Source: Heterodera schachtii
Taxonomy: Eukaryota; Nematoda; Chromadorea; Rhabditida; Heteroderidae
Length of the DNA: 64,000 nt
Assembly: GCA_023374025.1 (NCBI GenBank)
Contig: SIJG01000059.1
Coordinates: 141,286-205,285, forward strand
Direction of reading: 5' to 3'
Shown: in pieces, positions 35,741-46,281 of the stretch
Layout: each line of letters starts with the position of its first letter
Numbering within the stretch: position 1 is the first letter of the stretch
Translations under genes and position numbers: made by a program
Notes under the pieces: model-generated
Seen by the model: only the letters and a program-made list of their open reading frames with translations
Told to the model about the DNA's origin: nothing
Databases searched by the model: none

Positions 35741-36608
35741 TCAGAAGATGCTTTATTTGTTGAATTTGTGAAAGGCGAAGCGACAAATAATGATAAATTT
35801 TTAAATCTCATTAAGCAAAGTAAGGAAGTCAAAGGAATATTTGAAACAGAAATTTGAATCAAATCTTGGCATTGTGTATTTGATGAAAAAGAATTGGCAA
35901 TGTGACACAATTGTGGAGAAATTTAAAGAAAATGAAATTGAAAAATGTCGAAAAAACGAAAAATATTTGCAAATTTTATACGAATATTTCTTTGGGATTT
36001 TTGTTGAAGGTTTAGTTATGCTTTCATAAATAAAAATTAATAATAATAAGTGTAATAAATCATTTAAATTGGGAGGAAAAAATAACGAAAAATGACTCAA
36101 ATATTTGTGCTTTTTTTTACGAATATTTATACCATTTTTTATTTAAAATTTTTAATTTCAATAAAAATTTAACTAAATTAAATAATTCTGTTAAGCTAAA
36201 AGTCAAAAAGTGGCGAAACAATTACAACCGCCGGTGGTAAATCCAATATTTTTTCATGAGAGAAAATGCCATGCCAGTTTAATTAGTGTTGTCCAAATAT
36301 TGAATGTTTATTCGCAATATTTTTGGCAAAATGAGGAAAAGAAATTTATGAATATCAATGAAATTAATGTGATGGAATTGGTAAATGAGGAAGAATTGAA
36401 TTATAATGAAATTAAAGAAGAGAAAAATGGGGAAAATCCATTAAAAAATAAAATTGCAACAAAAATTTTAAAATTCCGGCATGAATTTGAGCAAAAAATG
36501 AATAAAATGTGCCAAAAAGTCAAAGAAAATGCCAAAGATGAACAAAAAGAAAACTCTGAATATTATTATGTCAAATTTGGCACTTTCATTTCGTCGCCAT
36601 TTTCTTAA
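35741..36608 (+). pseudogene. Secreted helical family, copy F (beta exon intact)
   Basis: The alpha-module (35741-36029) opens SEDALFVEFVKGEATNNDKF after TGTATTTAG, shifts frame near 35835, then reads KFESNLGIVYLMKKNWQCDT and ends GIFVEG|GTTTAG. The beta exon (about 36210-36608) is open for more than 130 codons: PPVVNPIFFHERKCHASLIS, YSQYFWQN, NVMELVNEEELNYNEIKEE, FRHEFEQKMNKM. No signal exon lies directly upstream; it follows copy E and may be its second repeat pair or a separate gene. Confidence 0.55.
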
Positions 36609-37453
36609 AAATTTACCTTTTTGGGTCAAAAATTTCTTAGTTTCCCTTATTGTAATTTTTTTCTTCATCTATCACAATGCTTCTGTCTCTTTTTTGTTTA
36701 CATTTTCAGAAATATTAGAGGAAATAAAAATTGTAATTTTTTGCATACAACACAAAAGCATCATACTTTCTGATAGCATTTTTAATGGGATTTCCCAATG
36801 ATACCGATCATTAAGCAAAGATTTGGTGCCAGAATTATATTCGATTTTATATACCACACTCATTTTCGGTTAGTCGCTCATAAGTGTTGGCCTCAATAAA
36901 TTATCGAAAAAATTTGATGTAGCGAAAACTTTCCGAACAAATTGCTGCTATTACACCAACTAGGTCAGATCACTCACTCCTTCATGGTGATTTGGACATC
37001 CCCCAAAATACACTGAAAAATTGGGAAAATTTTCGAAAAAAAAGCCTTAAGGGGTTGGGAAATTTTCCCGAAATAAATGAGTGGGCACTTTTGCAAGAGC
37101 ACTCAATTTAAAAATCTTCTGTTCGAAGTGGAGGGATTTTCCAGAAATCTTTCCAATTCTCCGCCAATCAAAATTAGATTGGCCACTGACCTAATCATGA
37201 GACGCCCGCCCCTCTCATTTCTTATCAATTTTAGTAAGAAAAAATTAGGGCCAATTTGCGTTATCACCCCATTTTATTTTTGTCCATATTTAATGCCGGT
37301 CAAAATCCTTTATCGGCATCATTCACTCGCAACACAATTTTAGGGAAGAAAACTCACATTCCCCTCATTTTCCTCCGCCATTGAATCCATTCATGTAAAA
37401 ATTGTATTTTCAAACAATTTTTCATTTTGATTTGTTTTTGCTTTAATTACCCA
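36609..37453. other. Intergenic region between the secreted family and the SL-like site
   Basis: A plus frame at 37077-37343 is open but has no codon bias, start context or splice sites that convince. Nothing else recognised. Confidence 0.4.
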
Positions 37454-37560
37454 GGTTTAATTACCCAACTGTGAGGTCCACCCGATAAATTGTATTTGTA
37501 TTGAGGCGTGCTCCGACATCTTCAATTTACTGTCGTCGAAAAGTCACTTGTCTAAATGTC
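37454..37560 (+). ncRNA. Candidate spliced-leader (SL1-like) RNA gene
   Basis: GGTTTAATTACCCAACTGTGAG (22 nt at 37454-37475) is followed at once by GT. It matches the canonical nematode SL1 leader at 20 of 22 positions, including the first 15 bases and the final GAG, with the donor exactly where SL RNA has it. Just upstream (37442-37453) is a partial duplicate TTTAATTACCCA. Against it: the expected Sm-binding site is not clear downstream (nearest is GTATTTGTATTG), the first stem is weak, and no promoter element was identified. It may be a variant gene or an SL pseudogene. The 3' end given is a guess from the usual length of about 100 nt. Confidence 0.45.
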
Positions 37561-37609
37561 CATTCTACATTCTAATGGCCACACTCAAATGATATCAGTT
37601 TGTCATAAC

Positions 37610-37900
37610 TTAAATAAAATTGAAATGTAAAATTAATTAACATTTTAATTATTGTCTCGACTCAACGATGATTAGCACTTAATTGGAACTAAAAATAAAA
37701 ATAAAAATAATTAAATAATTAAAATTAGCAAATAAAAAATTTAATTCCTTTTTTAATATAAAATGAAAATACGTTTGGTTTTTAGGGATGAATAAAATGA
37801 ACAAAGTCAATAAAATTTCTTTTAAAAAAAGTTTAATTTTCTTTTTCTTAAAGAAAAATTTTTATCCATAAATTAAATACTGTTTTTAAGTGTTAAATGA
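37610..37900 (-). repeat. Paralogue of 29690-30000 (relic upstream region of the secreted family)
   Basis: It shares TTATTGTCTCGACTCA..CGATG, TAATTCCTTTTTTAATATAA-type text and AATAAAATGAACAAAGTCAA with 29690-30000. The donor GTGAGT of the signal exon is mutated here (TTGAGT). Confidence 0.6.
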
Positions 37901-38079
37901 GATAATTAATTTAGGTTTATGGATTCTAACAATCATGGCCAAAATTAATTTTAAATAAAAATTTATAATTTAAAATGCTAAAATGTGCTACAAAATTTAC
38001 CCTAGCAAAATATATAAAAAGAAAAAAATGTAAAAATGCTTTAAATGGGAAAAAGACAAAAAATGATTGAATGCAAAAT

Positions 38080-38530
38080 AAAAATAATTGAAAATTTAAA
38101 AGAAAAAAAATAAAATCAATTAAAAAAAGGAGGATTTTTATGAGAATGGCGACTGATTGAAAGTGCCAAATTTTAATTTTATATTCTTTTATCAGAATTA
38201 TTCTTTTTCTATCATCTTTTGCTTTAGTCAGTGCTTTTTCAAATATTGACTGTTCTTCATTGGCATTTTCTTTCGAATTTTTTATATAATTGTTCCATTT
38301 TTTGCTCAAATTCTTCCAAAATTCTTTTCAATATCACGATGGTCGGTTCAGAATTTCATTCTCATTTTTAATTTCAAAATTGAATTCTTCCTCATTTACC
38401 AATTTTATTTCATAAAGCGTTTTTTCTTCCTTTTGCTAAAAATATTTTGATAATCATTCAGTCTTTTGACAAATTCAATTAAACTTTTAGGAAAATTTCC
38501 TGCTGAACTAATAAATATTGGCTTTAAAAT
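38080..38530 (-). pseudogene. Secreted helical family, copy G (beta-module relic)
   Basis: Minus-strand fragments in several frames resemble the beta-module: NFPKSLIEFVKRLNDYQN, VNEEEFNFEIKNEN, ILEEFEQKMEQLYKK. Stops and shifts are frequent. A Lys/Glu-rich stretch follows toward 38170. Confidence 0.5.
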
Positions 38531-38544
38531 ATTATATTTTTTAA

Positions 38545-38750
38545 GATTTGTACTGGATTCTAAATGGGTATCATGTAGAAATATAAATTTTTTTTACGAT
38601 TTGTACTGAATTTTTAATTAAAAAATATTAAAATTTTTACGTTTTGTGCTGAATTTTTAATTAAAAAATTGTATATTTTTACGATTTGTACTGAATTTTT
38701 AATTAAAAAATATTATAATTTTTACGATTTGTGCTGAATTTTAATGGGCA
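38545..38750 (+). repeat. Tandem repeat of about 55-60 bp
   Basis: TTTTTACGATTTGTACTGAA and TTTTTAATTAAAAAATAT alternate about four times, with GTGCTGAATT variants. Confidence 0.75.
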
Positions 38751-38894
38751 TCAGGAATATAAAAAGAAAAATAGGCGCCAAAAATAGCTTAAAAATTTTT
38801 TTTTCTCCGTTTATAAGTCTTTGTGTTTTTCCTTTTTTGCTTTAATTGTAATGATATGGGTTAGACTTAACATTGAATGACAATTAAATAAATT

Positions 38895-39445
38895 CATTAG
38901 ACTGATGATGCTCTATTTTCGGAATTTGTCAAAGGATTAAAGAGTTTTTTTAGGTTGGCAAAAGAATATTCAAATTGTTTAGTCGAAGGAAAGAGGAAGC
39001 AAATAATTAATATTAAATGTTGGTTTCGACAGTACTTTTTAATTAGTTTTCTACATAAATTATTGTATATATGAATTAATATTATAATATACAATTGCAT
39101 ATACAAAATTTATAATTGAAGTAAAAATAAATTAGGGAGTATGCTTATTTTGTAAAAAGATTTATCGCTTCAATTTTTCTATACAAATATCTCTTGCCTC
39201 TGGAACTGTAGTCAAAAATACAAAAATTTCTTATATAAGATTCTCGAATCCCGTTGGAAAACCCTGCTAACAAATGCCGGGTTTGAGATTTAGAATGAAG
39301 ATGTTCTATTTTCGGAATTTGTCAAAGGATTAAAGACAAAATTTGTGAACTTTTTTTTTAGGTTGGCAAAAGAATATTCAAATTGTTTAGTCGAAGGAAA
39401 GAGGAAACAAATAATTAATATTAAGTGTTGGTTTCGACAGTGATT
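38895..39445 (+). pseudogene. Secreted helical family, copies H and I (alpha-module starts, duplicated)
   Basis: At 38903 the plus strand reads DDALFSEFVKGLKS..RLAKEYSNCLVEGKRKQ, and at 39291 a near-identical EDVLFSEFVKGLKTKF..AKEYSNCLVEGKRKQ, both ending at GTTTCGACAGT. Neither continues to the NWQC core. The duplicates are tied to the inverted repeat at 39022-39755. Confidence 0.6.
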
Positions 39446-39755
39446 GATTTCATTTCGTCAGTAAAGTATTTAAAAAAAAAAATTATTCGATATGGTATAA
39501 TTCTCGTAGAATTTTGAAAATTAAAATGATAAGCATAGGCTCTTCTACATTGCCAGAGGGGTTTGCGACTTTCGAATTCTGCTAAAGATTTGTATAGAAA
39601 AAGTGAAGCGATAAATCTTTTTACAAAATAATCATACTCCCTAATTTATTTTTATTTCAATTATAAATTTTGTATATGCAATTGTATATTATAATATTAA
39701 TTCATATGTACAATAAATTATGTAGAAAACTAATTAAAAAGTACTGTCGAAATCA
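39022..39755. mobile_element. Long inverted repeat (arms about 175 bp)
   Basis: The left arm 39022-39198 (GTTTCGACAGTACTTTTTAA to CTTCAATTTTTCTATACAAA) is the reverse complement of 39584-39755, with small differences. The spacer includes the copy I fragment. No TSD was settled. Confidence 0.75.
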
Positions 39756-39931
39756 ATCACTGTCGAAAACACCTGATACGTTTTTTTTCTCTTATATATA
39801 TTTTGCTTGGATAAATTTTAATACATTTTTGTTTTTTAGAATGTAAAATGTTTATATTTTGGACCCTGAATTTTGGCCATTTTGGAGTTTATTCGAAACT
39901 TTCTTTATCTTAACATATTAATAAAATTGTA

Positions 39932-40066
39932 CTAAACGCATCACTTAGCATCTTTCAGATTTTAAGAGTGTTGAAAACCAAGGAAATAAAAACTCTAACA
40001 GCAGTTTATAAAACTTTTATACGACCTCAATTAGAATATGCTAATGAAGTTTTGAACCCTAATATT
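39932..40066 (+). mobile_element. Fragment of a LINE reverse transcriptase C-terminal region
   Basis: The plus strand reads ILRVLKTKEIKTLTAVYKTF then IRPQLEYANEVLNP, the same region as YKTYIRSLLEYATEIWNP in the element at 26110-27420 but from a different copy. It is cut on both sides and followed by stops. Confidence 0.7.
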
Positions 40067-40069
40067 TGA

Positions 40070-40270
40070 TGAGAGAGAATAGGCATTGTGACAAAAATGG
40101 GAATGACTTTGAAGAAAAATGTCAAAAATCTAAAAAAGATTTGGACATTTTATATGAATATTTTATTTCAATTGTGTGCTAAAGGTTTGTTTAACATATT
40201 AAATGAACCCAAATTTTCAATTAATGAAATGATTTAGCAATTGACAATTTAAACAGCGAATGAATCGCAA
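40070..40270 (+). pseudogene. Secreted helical family, copy J (degenerate)
   Basis: Nucleotide-level echoes of the alpha and beta modules remain (AGGCATTGTGACAAAAATGG, GATTTGGACATTTTATATGA, TCAATTAATGAAATGATTT, ACAGCGAATGAATCGCAA), with stops in every frame. Confidence 0.45.
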
Positions 40271-42446
40271 TTCCGAGGATCAAAAAATTTTCGAAAGTCG
40301 GAAATCAGAATTCCGGCCCCAAAAAGGTCGTGTTTCGGAAATCGGAAATTTTTCAAAAAAAAAAATAAAATATATAAAAATTTACTAAATATTTTAATAG
40401 GCTAAATTTTTGTCTTAGAACCAAGCAAAAGGTGATTTCAAAAATGTTTTTGGTATATTTATATATTTTTGCTTGAAAAATTATTAAATGATTTTCATCA
40501 AAATCTTTTTTCATTCATTTAAGCAGATTGCGAAATTCAATTGTAATACATACATTCTTATAGAAAAAATTATTCTAATTTGTTGAAAATTCAACAATTA
40601 TAAAAATCAATTTGCCAACAACTAAATTAAAAAGTAAAATTATTTGTCATTTTCTTCAACGAGAGTTGTTTCTTTGTAACATTTGGTGCCTAAATTATGG
40701 GTTTTGAAATCAAATATATTACAAAAAATAAATTTATAATGTAAAATGTATTAAAATTTTACCGTTTTTTCCACAAAAATTAAATGAGCCATTAATTGTG
40801 TTAATTGCGATAATTATTTGCTAATCAGGAAACGTTCGCAATACCGAAAACGCAAATCATAAAAATGCAGAAAATCCCTTAATTATACTCCGATTTTTCT
40901 TTAAAATTTCAACATATCAATAAAATTTAATGCTTTTTAATATCTTTGAGTTAAATTTAGAGAATTTTTAAAAAATATTGATAGAAATTCAATTAATTAA
41001 AATAATAGAAATTTTTTTAATATTTTTAATAATACTTGACAATTCATAATTTATTATACAAACTTTAAAGCAGCCATAATAAATTTTATATAATTTTAAG
41101 ACAATTAATGGTAAAAAACATAGGTCGCACCTAAAAAAGTAACAATGGGGCGATGAAAGACGCTATTTTTTTCAAATATTTCATATAAATTGAATTAATT
41201 GCAAAATGGAATAAACATAATTTCCGTTTGATTTGGCTGGAAATTAGTTGGACAATTTTATTGCATTTGTGGCATTTTTGCCAACAAATACAAACAAACA
41301 CTTATACATAAATGTTATTTTTTTGTTTTGGAAGATATTTTAGGTATATTTTTTTGTTTGATATTATTCGCAAATAAATTCGGCAACAATAAAACGATTA
41401 CTTAATGCTTTTCCTCATCTCTTATGATTAGGGCTTATATTTTTAGGTGCTAAAAACTGCCAAAATAGTTCGTTTTTAGGTTCTAAAAAACCCCAAATTA
41501 GGTGCTAAAAATGGGAAAATAGTTGCTAAAAACTTCAAATTTAGGGGGGTGTGAAAGCATAAAAAATTTATCCAAAAGCAACAAAATTAAGCCAAATCAG
41601 TAGGACCGCAATAAAATTATTTTAGGTAATTATTTTGGGTTTTTTGCCCTTAAAAATCCCAGTCCTATTCATTTGCAACTGCAACTAGTGAATAAAAATT
41701 ATTTTTGCTCAATTTTTGGCTAAAAATTATGTCACTATTTCGCACTTTTTGCCACTATTTTGTCACTATTTTGGCATTTTTACTCACTATTTTAGTTAAC
41801 TATTTTGAGATTTTTCGTCGCTAAAAGTCGCGGCCCTACAAATCAGTATTGAGATAAGAAATGCTTTTTTAAATGACAAATTCTTGTAAAGAAAATAAAT
41901 AATAAATTAATTTTTCGTTTTTATTGCATTTTTGGCTTACATTTCAGGAAATACGTTAAATTTGGCTCAGGCGCCAAAAGTTATCAAAAAGTTGACCAGA
42001 AATCTGAAACTGGATAAAATAGAACAAATTAATTAAATTGATGCCTATACAAGAGCTAAAATCTTTTTGTTTTTTTAAATACCAGCAAAAATCCTTACCC
42101 ATTGTGGTCAATTTTGGTCTGAGCTAAAAAGTGCCAAAAAATTGGCAATAGTAAAGCATTTCTTTTGTAACAAATTTTCTTTCATTATAATTTATCAAAA
42201 ATTTATTATAAATTATATTTCATTAATTTAAATTTATTTACGTAAAATTATGTAATGAATATTTTTTTTTATAATGACGTCAGTCATATTTTTATGTTGG
42301 AAAAAATATTTTTAATTGAATAATAATATAAATGTAAACCAAAAATTGTTTACGTCAGGCATAATGTAAAATAAAAAATGCTTATTCTTATAAAATTGTT
42401 AAATATTTTTATTTATTAATAATATTTTTAAAGTTTTTTGAAAAAA
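40271..42446. other. AT-rich region with a GGTGCTAAAAA word repeat
   Basis: Positions 41425-41840 repeat the words TTTTAGGTGCTAAAAA, TGCCAAAATAG and CACTATTTTG loosely. Elsewhere there is only AT-rich sequence. It includes the presumed promoter of the gene at 42447; I looked for ATGCCA (the dorsal-gland promoter word known from cyst nematodes) in 42000-42446 and did not find it. Confidence 0.45.
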
Positions 42447-45444
42447 ATGAAATTTTCTTATAATTTCGCTCTGCTTTTCGTTTCTGGATTTTGCCTTTTT
42501 CTCTATTTGACTCCTTCGACCGATGGAATGCGTAAATTTTGAAAAATAAAAACACAAATTTAAAAATAATATTTAATAAGAAATGATCATTTTTTATAGT
42601 TTGGGTTGTGTTATTTAAAAATCAAAATCAGGTATACATAGATGAATAGTAGGCCAAATTATGCAAAAAATGTAATTTTTTTTTTTACTATTCTTTTAAA
42701 AATAAACTCATCATAACTTTTTATATCATTCAATAGCCCATAAGTTTTCAAAATTTTAATAAAAAAAAAATTAAGAAAATTTAATAAATTGGCTAAATGA
42801 GTTTTTCTAAATATATTTTTTTTCTTTAAGCAATCTCTGGTGGCAAAAATGGAAAACCCAATTCTTCATCTTCTACTGCTGTTGATTTTGAGATAAGCTC
42901 AAATCGCCACGGCACAACAACAGTTCGTCATCGAAAACCAAATAATCAACAACAACACAAAAGTGGTTGTGCATAATTCTAATTAGTCTAATTAATTTCA
43001 ACAAAATTTATACGATTTTAATACAGTTTTTGGAAAATATTGATCATAGGCCCCAAACTCAAAAGTGCTTAAAAACGGTCAGAATCGATGTAAGAAGGTT
43101 CGAAATGGGTTGGAAAAATAGAATTGGGTGCGCGCTTGCCCTTTTTCAGGATGAAAAGTGCCGAAAATGGAGTGCCAAACTCAGCTGGGACTCAAGTGAC
43201 CGCATTATAAAAAGCAGTCAAAAGACATTTTAAATAATTTTCCTAGGATAATTTTCGGCGCTGATCACGAAAGTGACCTTTATTTTGCAAAATTTCGAAC
43301 TCCGAACCCAAATTCGAACAAAAATTTGAAATTCAAAATTTTAAAAAAAACATATTTTTAGGGGTTTTTGAGGTTTCTGAATACTGTTATAGGCGTAGAC
43401 CTAAACCAATCGTTAAAACTATTTTTAAACCAGTAGTTAGAAAATGGTAAAAGAACGTCAAATATAAGAGATTGATTTTAGCTTATTGCGCTAAAAAACC
43501 GCCGCACACTCGACTACGGCGGCCAGTAGGTGGGGCGAGACTACGGGCTACGGAAGAAGTCCGCGCGTGACCCGCAGGCGGTTGACTGATTGGCGGGGGC
43601 CCTTCGGGCCCCCGCAGTCAACCGCCTGTGGCGCTCGTCAGACTTTTTCCTCCGCCCTCCGTCTCGCCCCACTACTTGCTCCGTCTTCGCATGCTCCCTT
43701 TTGCGAAAGTTAGATTGTCTTCAATCCGTGTTCAGCAACCTCAAAACCCCTTAATAATATGTTTTCTTTTATTTATAAATTTTGAGTTTTTGTTCGAATT
43801 TGGGTTCGGAGTTCGAAATTTTGCAAAATAAAGGTCACATTCGTGATCAGCGCCGAAAATTACCCTAGGAAAATTATTTAAAATGTCTTTTGAGTCACTT
43901 GAGTCCCAGCTGAGTTTGGCACTCCATTTTCGGCACTTTTCATCCTGAAAAAGGGCAAGCGCGCACCCAATTCTATTTTTCCAACCCATTTCGAACCTTC
44001 TTACATCGATTCTGACCGTTTTTAAGCACTTTTGAGTTTGGGGCCTATGATCAATATTTACCCAGTTTTTGATGTAAAAACAACTAAATATTTGTTCGGC
44101 ATTTTTAACATTTTTATTTGAAGGTGGGCCCACATTAAAACGGACAATGAGTGCGCTTGGAGTTGCGGCTTTGACGCTTGGAGCAGGACCAAGTGTTGAA
44201 GCTGGACGACCACTCGGAACAATAATGGTATAAATCATGGTCGAAAATATTTCGTTTTTAAAAAGGCATTACAACTTGGGTACTGTCGATTAAGGAACAG
44301 TACCGTGTCCGGTTTTTAGGATAAATCATTAACAGGGTCATCTGGGTACTGTAGAGTCAGGAACATTACCGTGTCCTGGGTTTTAAGGTTACTGTAGAGT
44401 CATAAATAGTAACTGGTTCCTGTATTTTAGGATAAATAATCAACAGAATTAATTGTGTACTGTAGAGTCAGATACAATATACCGTGTCCTATGTTTTCGT
44501 ATAAATTACTAATAGAATCCGGAAATTCGAATTCTTTTTTCAATTTAGGTACCACCAACAGGGCCGATGCAAATGAATCGTAATGTAAATTCCTCAGTAT
44601 TGTGTGATTGTGATACGCCTACTGTTCCGGTTTATTCACCACCACCGCCACCTCCGATGTTCTCGCCGCCACCTCCCCCACCACCAGCGACTGTTGGCTG
44701 TCCCCCGCCACCACCGCCGGCGACTGAAGGGACACTCGCGCCTCCACCGCCGACGACTGAAGGGACACTCGCGCCGCCACCGCCGGCGACTGAAGGGACA
44801 CTCGCGCCGCCACTGCCGGCGACTGAAGGGACACTCGCGCCTCCACCGCCGGCGACTGAAGGGACACTCGCGCCGCCACCACCGGCGGATGGATTAGTGA
44901 TCACGGGTTATCCCACTGCTAATCCGGATGGCTATTTTGGAAATAATGCCCATGAAGACAAGGTAAATTTAGCCGTAAATGGAACCGTTTAGCATCATTC
45001 CCATAAAGCTGTTAGTCGTGAACCGGTTTTTAAAAAGCGTCAAAATAGGCATTTTCGGAAAAATTGGCAAAAAAATCTTTCGTTTAAACTTTATTTTTTT
45101 GAAATTTTTTCGGTCAATTGAGAAAATTTATTGCTATCGTAATCGCATAATTAAAGTTTATTTCATGTTTATTAAAAAGAGAACCGAATATTTTGGCGCA
45201 ATTAGGAAAAATACGGGTTTAAATATATCATAAACAATTAGCACCTAATTAAAATTTAATAAGTCAAAGTCATTATAATATTGTATTGTATATTTTTTAA
45301 CAAATTTCAATTTTTATTTAATCTAATATACTTAAATTTTAGAAATATTTAAAATCTATCTGTTTTTAGAAATGTTGTCATGATTTTTGTACTTGCCATT
45401 GTTGTGATGAAACTTGTCGTTTGTGGCATGAAGACTGTTGCTAA
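42447..45444 (+). CDS. Secreted protein with proline repeat and nine-cysteine tail, function unknown
   Basis: Exons: 42447-42531, 42831-42962, 44124-44227, 44549-44962, 45370-45444; all phases agree, 807 nt, 268 residues plus stop. Residues 1-27 are a clear signal peptide (MKFSYN, core FALLFVSGFCLFLYL, then TPSTDG). Next come a Ser/Asn-rich and basic His/Arg/Gln region (VRHRKPNNQQQHK), a small hydrophobic stretch MSALGVAALTLGAGPSVEA, a proline-rich region with five 11-residue repeats ATEGTLAPPPP, and a last exon of 24 residues with nine Cys (CC..C.C.CC...C......CC). Signal peptide, Pro repeat and Cys tail suggest an extracellular or cuticle/effector protein. Alternative: if the exon 2 donor is not used, exon 2 ends in TAA at 42976 and gives a 76-residue secreted peptide, leaving 44124-45444 as part of another gene. 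Intron 2 holds a 1-kb foldback element. Confidence 0.6.
43033..44062. mobile_element. Foldback element with 9-bp target duplication and GC-rich centre
   Basis: Arms of more than 300 bp are near-perfect inverted copies: AATATTGATCATAGGCCCCA at left, TGGGGCCTATGATCAATATT at right, then through CAGCTGGGACTCAAGTGAC and CGCTGATCACGAAAGTGACC. The 9-bp direct repeat CAGTTTTTG flanks it (43024-43032, 44063-44071). A 9-bp duplication with very long terminal repeats is typical of Mutator-like elements. No transposase is encoded; the open frame through the right arm mirrors the left. The spacer (about 43480-43720) is GC-rich, unlike anything else in the window. Confidence 0.85.
43575..43628 (+). repeat. 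Strong GC-rich hairpin in the foldback centre
   Basis: CAGGCGGTTGACTG pairs with CAGTCAACCGCCTG over 14 bp, and inside it CGGGGGCCC pairs with GGGCCCCCG around TTC. Further out, GGTGGGGCGAGAC (about 43530) pairs with GTCTCGCCCCAC (about 43662). Confidence 0.85.
44720..44884 (+). repeat. Five 33-bp in-frame repeats encoding ATEGTLAPPPP
   Basis: Lies in exon 4 of the 42447-45444 gene. Unit GCGACTGAAGGGACACTCGC plus GCCNCCACCGCCG. Copies differ at a few bases (one APPLP, one TTEG), so the array is recent and likely to vary in number. Confidence 0.85.
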
Positions 45445-46281
45445 TTAGGCAACTAATTATGCTGTTTCAAGAGCATTTGATCAATAGTGAGTGAACAACT
45501 ATGTATATGCATGATGAGGCGAAAAAAGAAATTTAAACATTTTTCCTGTCACATTACTAATTATGAACTAATTACAGGCATAAATTTGTTGCAAATTTTT
45601 GTTTTTTCGGTGGCATAAATTTTTGGGTAACATTTTTTTGATGCAATAAAAATGAACAAATAACCATGCAATGTGGAATAAAAGTCGGGTCTTGCCTGGG
45701 AAAAAGCGCTTCGGGAGCTTCGCTACCTAGAAAAGCTATTGGGTTGTGAAGCTATTTAATTGAACAAAAAATTAGGGGCAATTAGGAGCGGATAATTAAT
45801 TAACAGACGGCGCTAATTATTTGTACCATGTTTGGCTGATTCGCGCCCGTTTTTAAATTTTTTAGGGCTCATTAGGAAGAGGTACAACCATGGTTTAAAA
45901 TTAAATAGTTAAGAAAATGGTTTTATTAAAATTATGATTAAAAATTGAATGCATTAATAATTTTTTAAAATTTTAAAATAAATTACTCCTTTTATTAATT
46001 AAAAAGAAACTTTGAAGTTTATAATAATTGAATATTTATTTAAATTAAAATGAAATTTATTTTTGACAACTTGAAATTAAAAAATACATGAATTCTTTAT
46101 TTTGAAAATAAATAAATAATTAATTTTAAATTAAAACATTTATTCACCAAAAAATAATTTAATTTTAATTTAAAAAAAAATAATGTACACCGTCCGGATC
46201 CGAACCTGACCCCCTCCCCTCAAAATGATGCCTCAGAATCCACATTTACGATGGGATTCTAAAATTAAGGGTAAGTCCCAA
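45445..46281. other. AT-rich region downstream of the proline-repeat gene
   Basis: No gene. Near 45695-45735 a patch GCGCTTCGGGAGCTTCGCTACC resembles the reverse complement of a patch at 57250-57280, so it is a dispersed repeat. Confidence 0.45.

Noticed and set aside
43741..44238. Minus-strand frame of 165 codons
   Set aside because: Most of it is the inverted arm of the foldback element (the same peptide appears from the left arm at 42967-43233), and the rest is the reverse of the exon at 44124-44227.
44604..44904. Arg/His-rich plus frame and Ala/Ser- or Gly-rich minus frames over the proline repeats
   Set aside because: They are alternate frames of the 33-bp coding repeat; only the Pro frame continues into non-repetitive sequence with good splice sites in phase.
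45690..45740. tRNA-like patch (GGGTCTTGCCTGGGAAAAAG..)
   Set aside because: No cloverleaf, no B-box GGTTCRANYCC, and a related patch at 57250 shows it to be a dispersed repeat.
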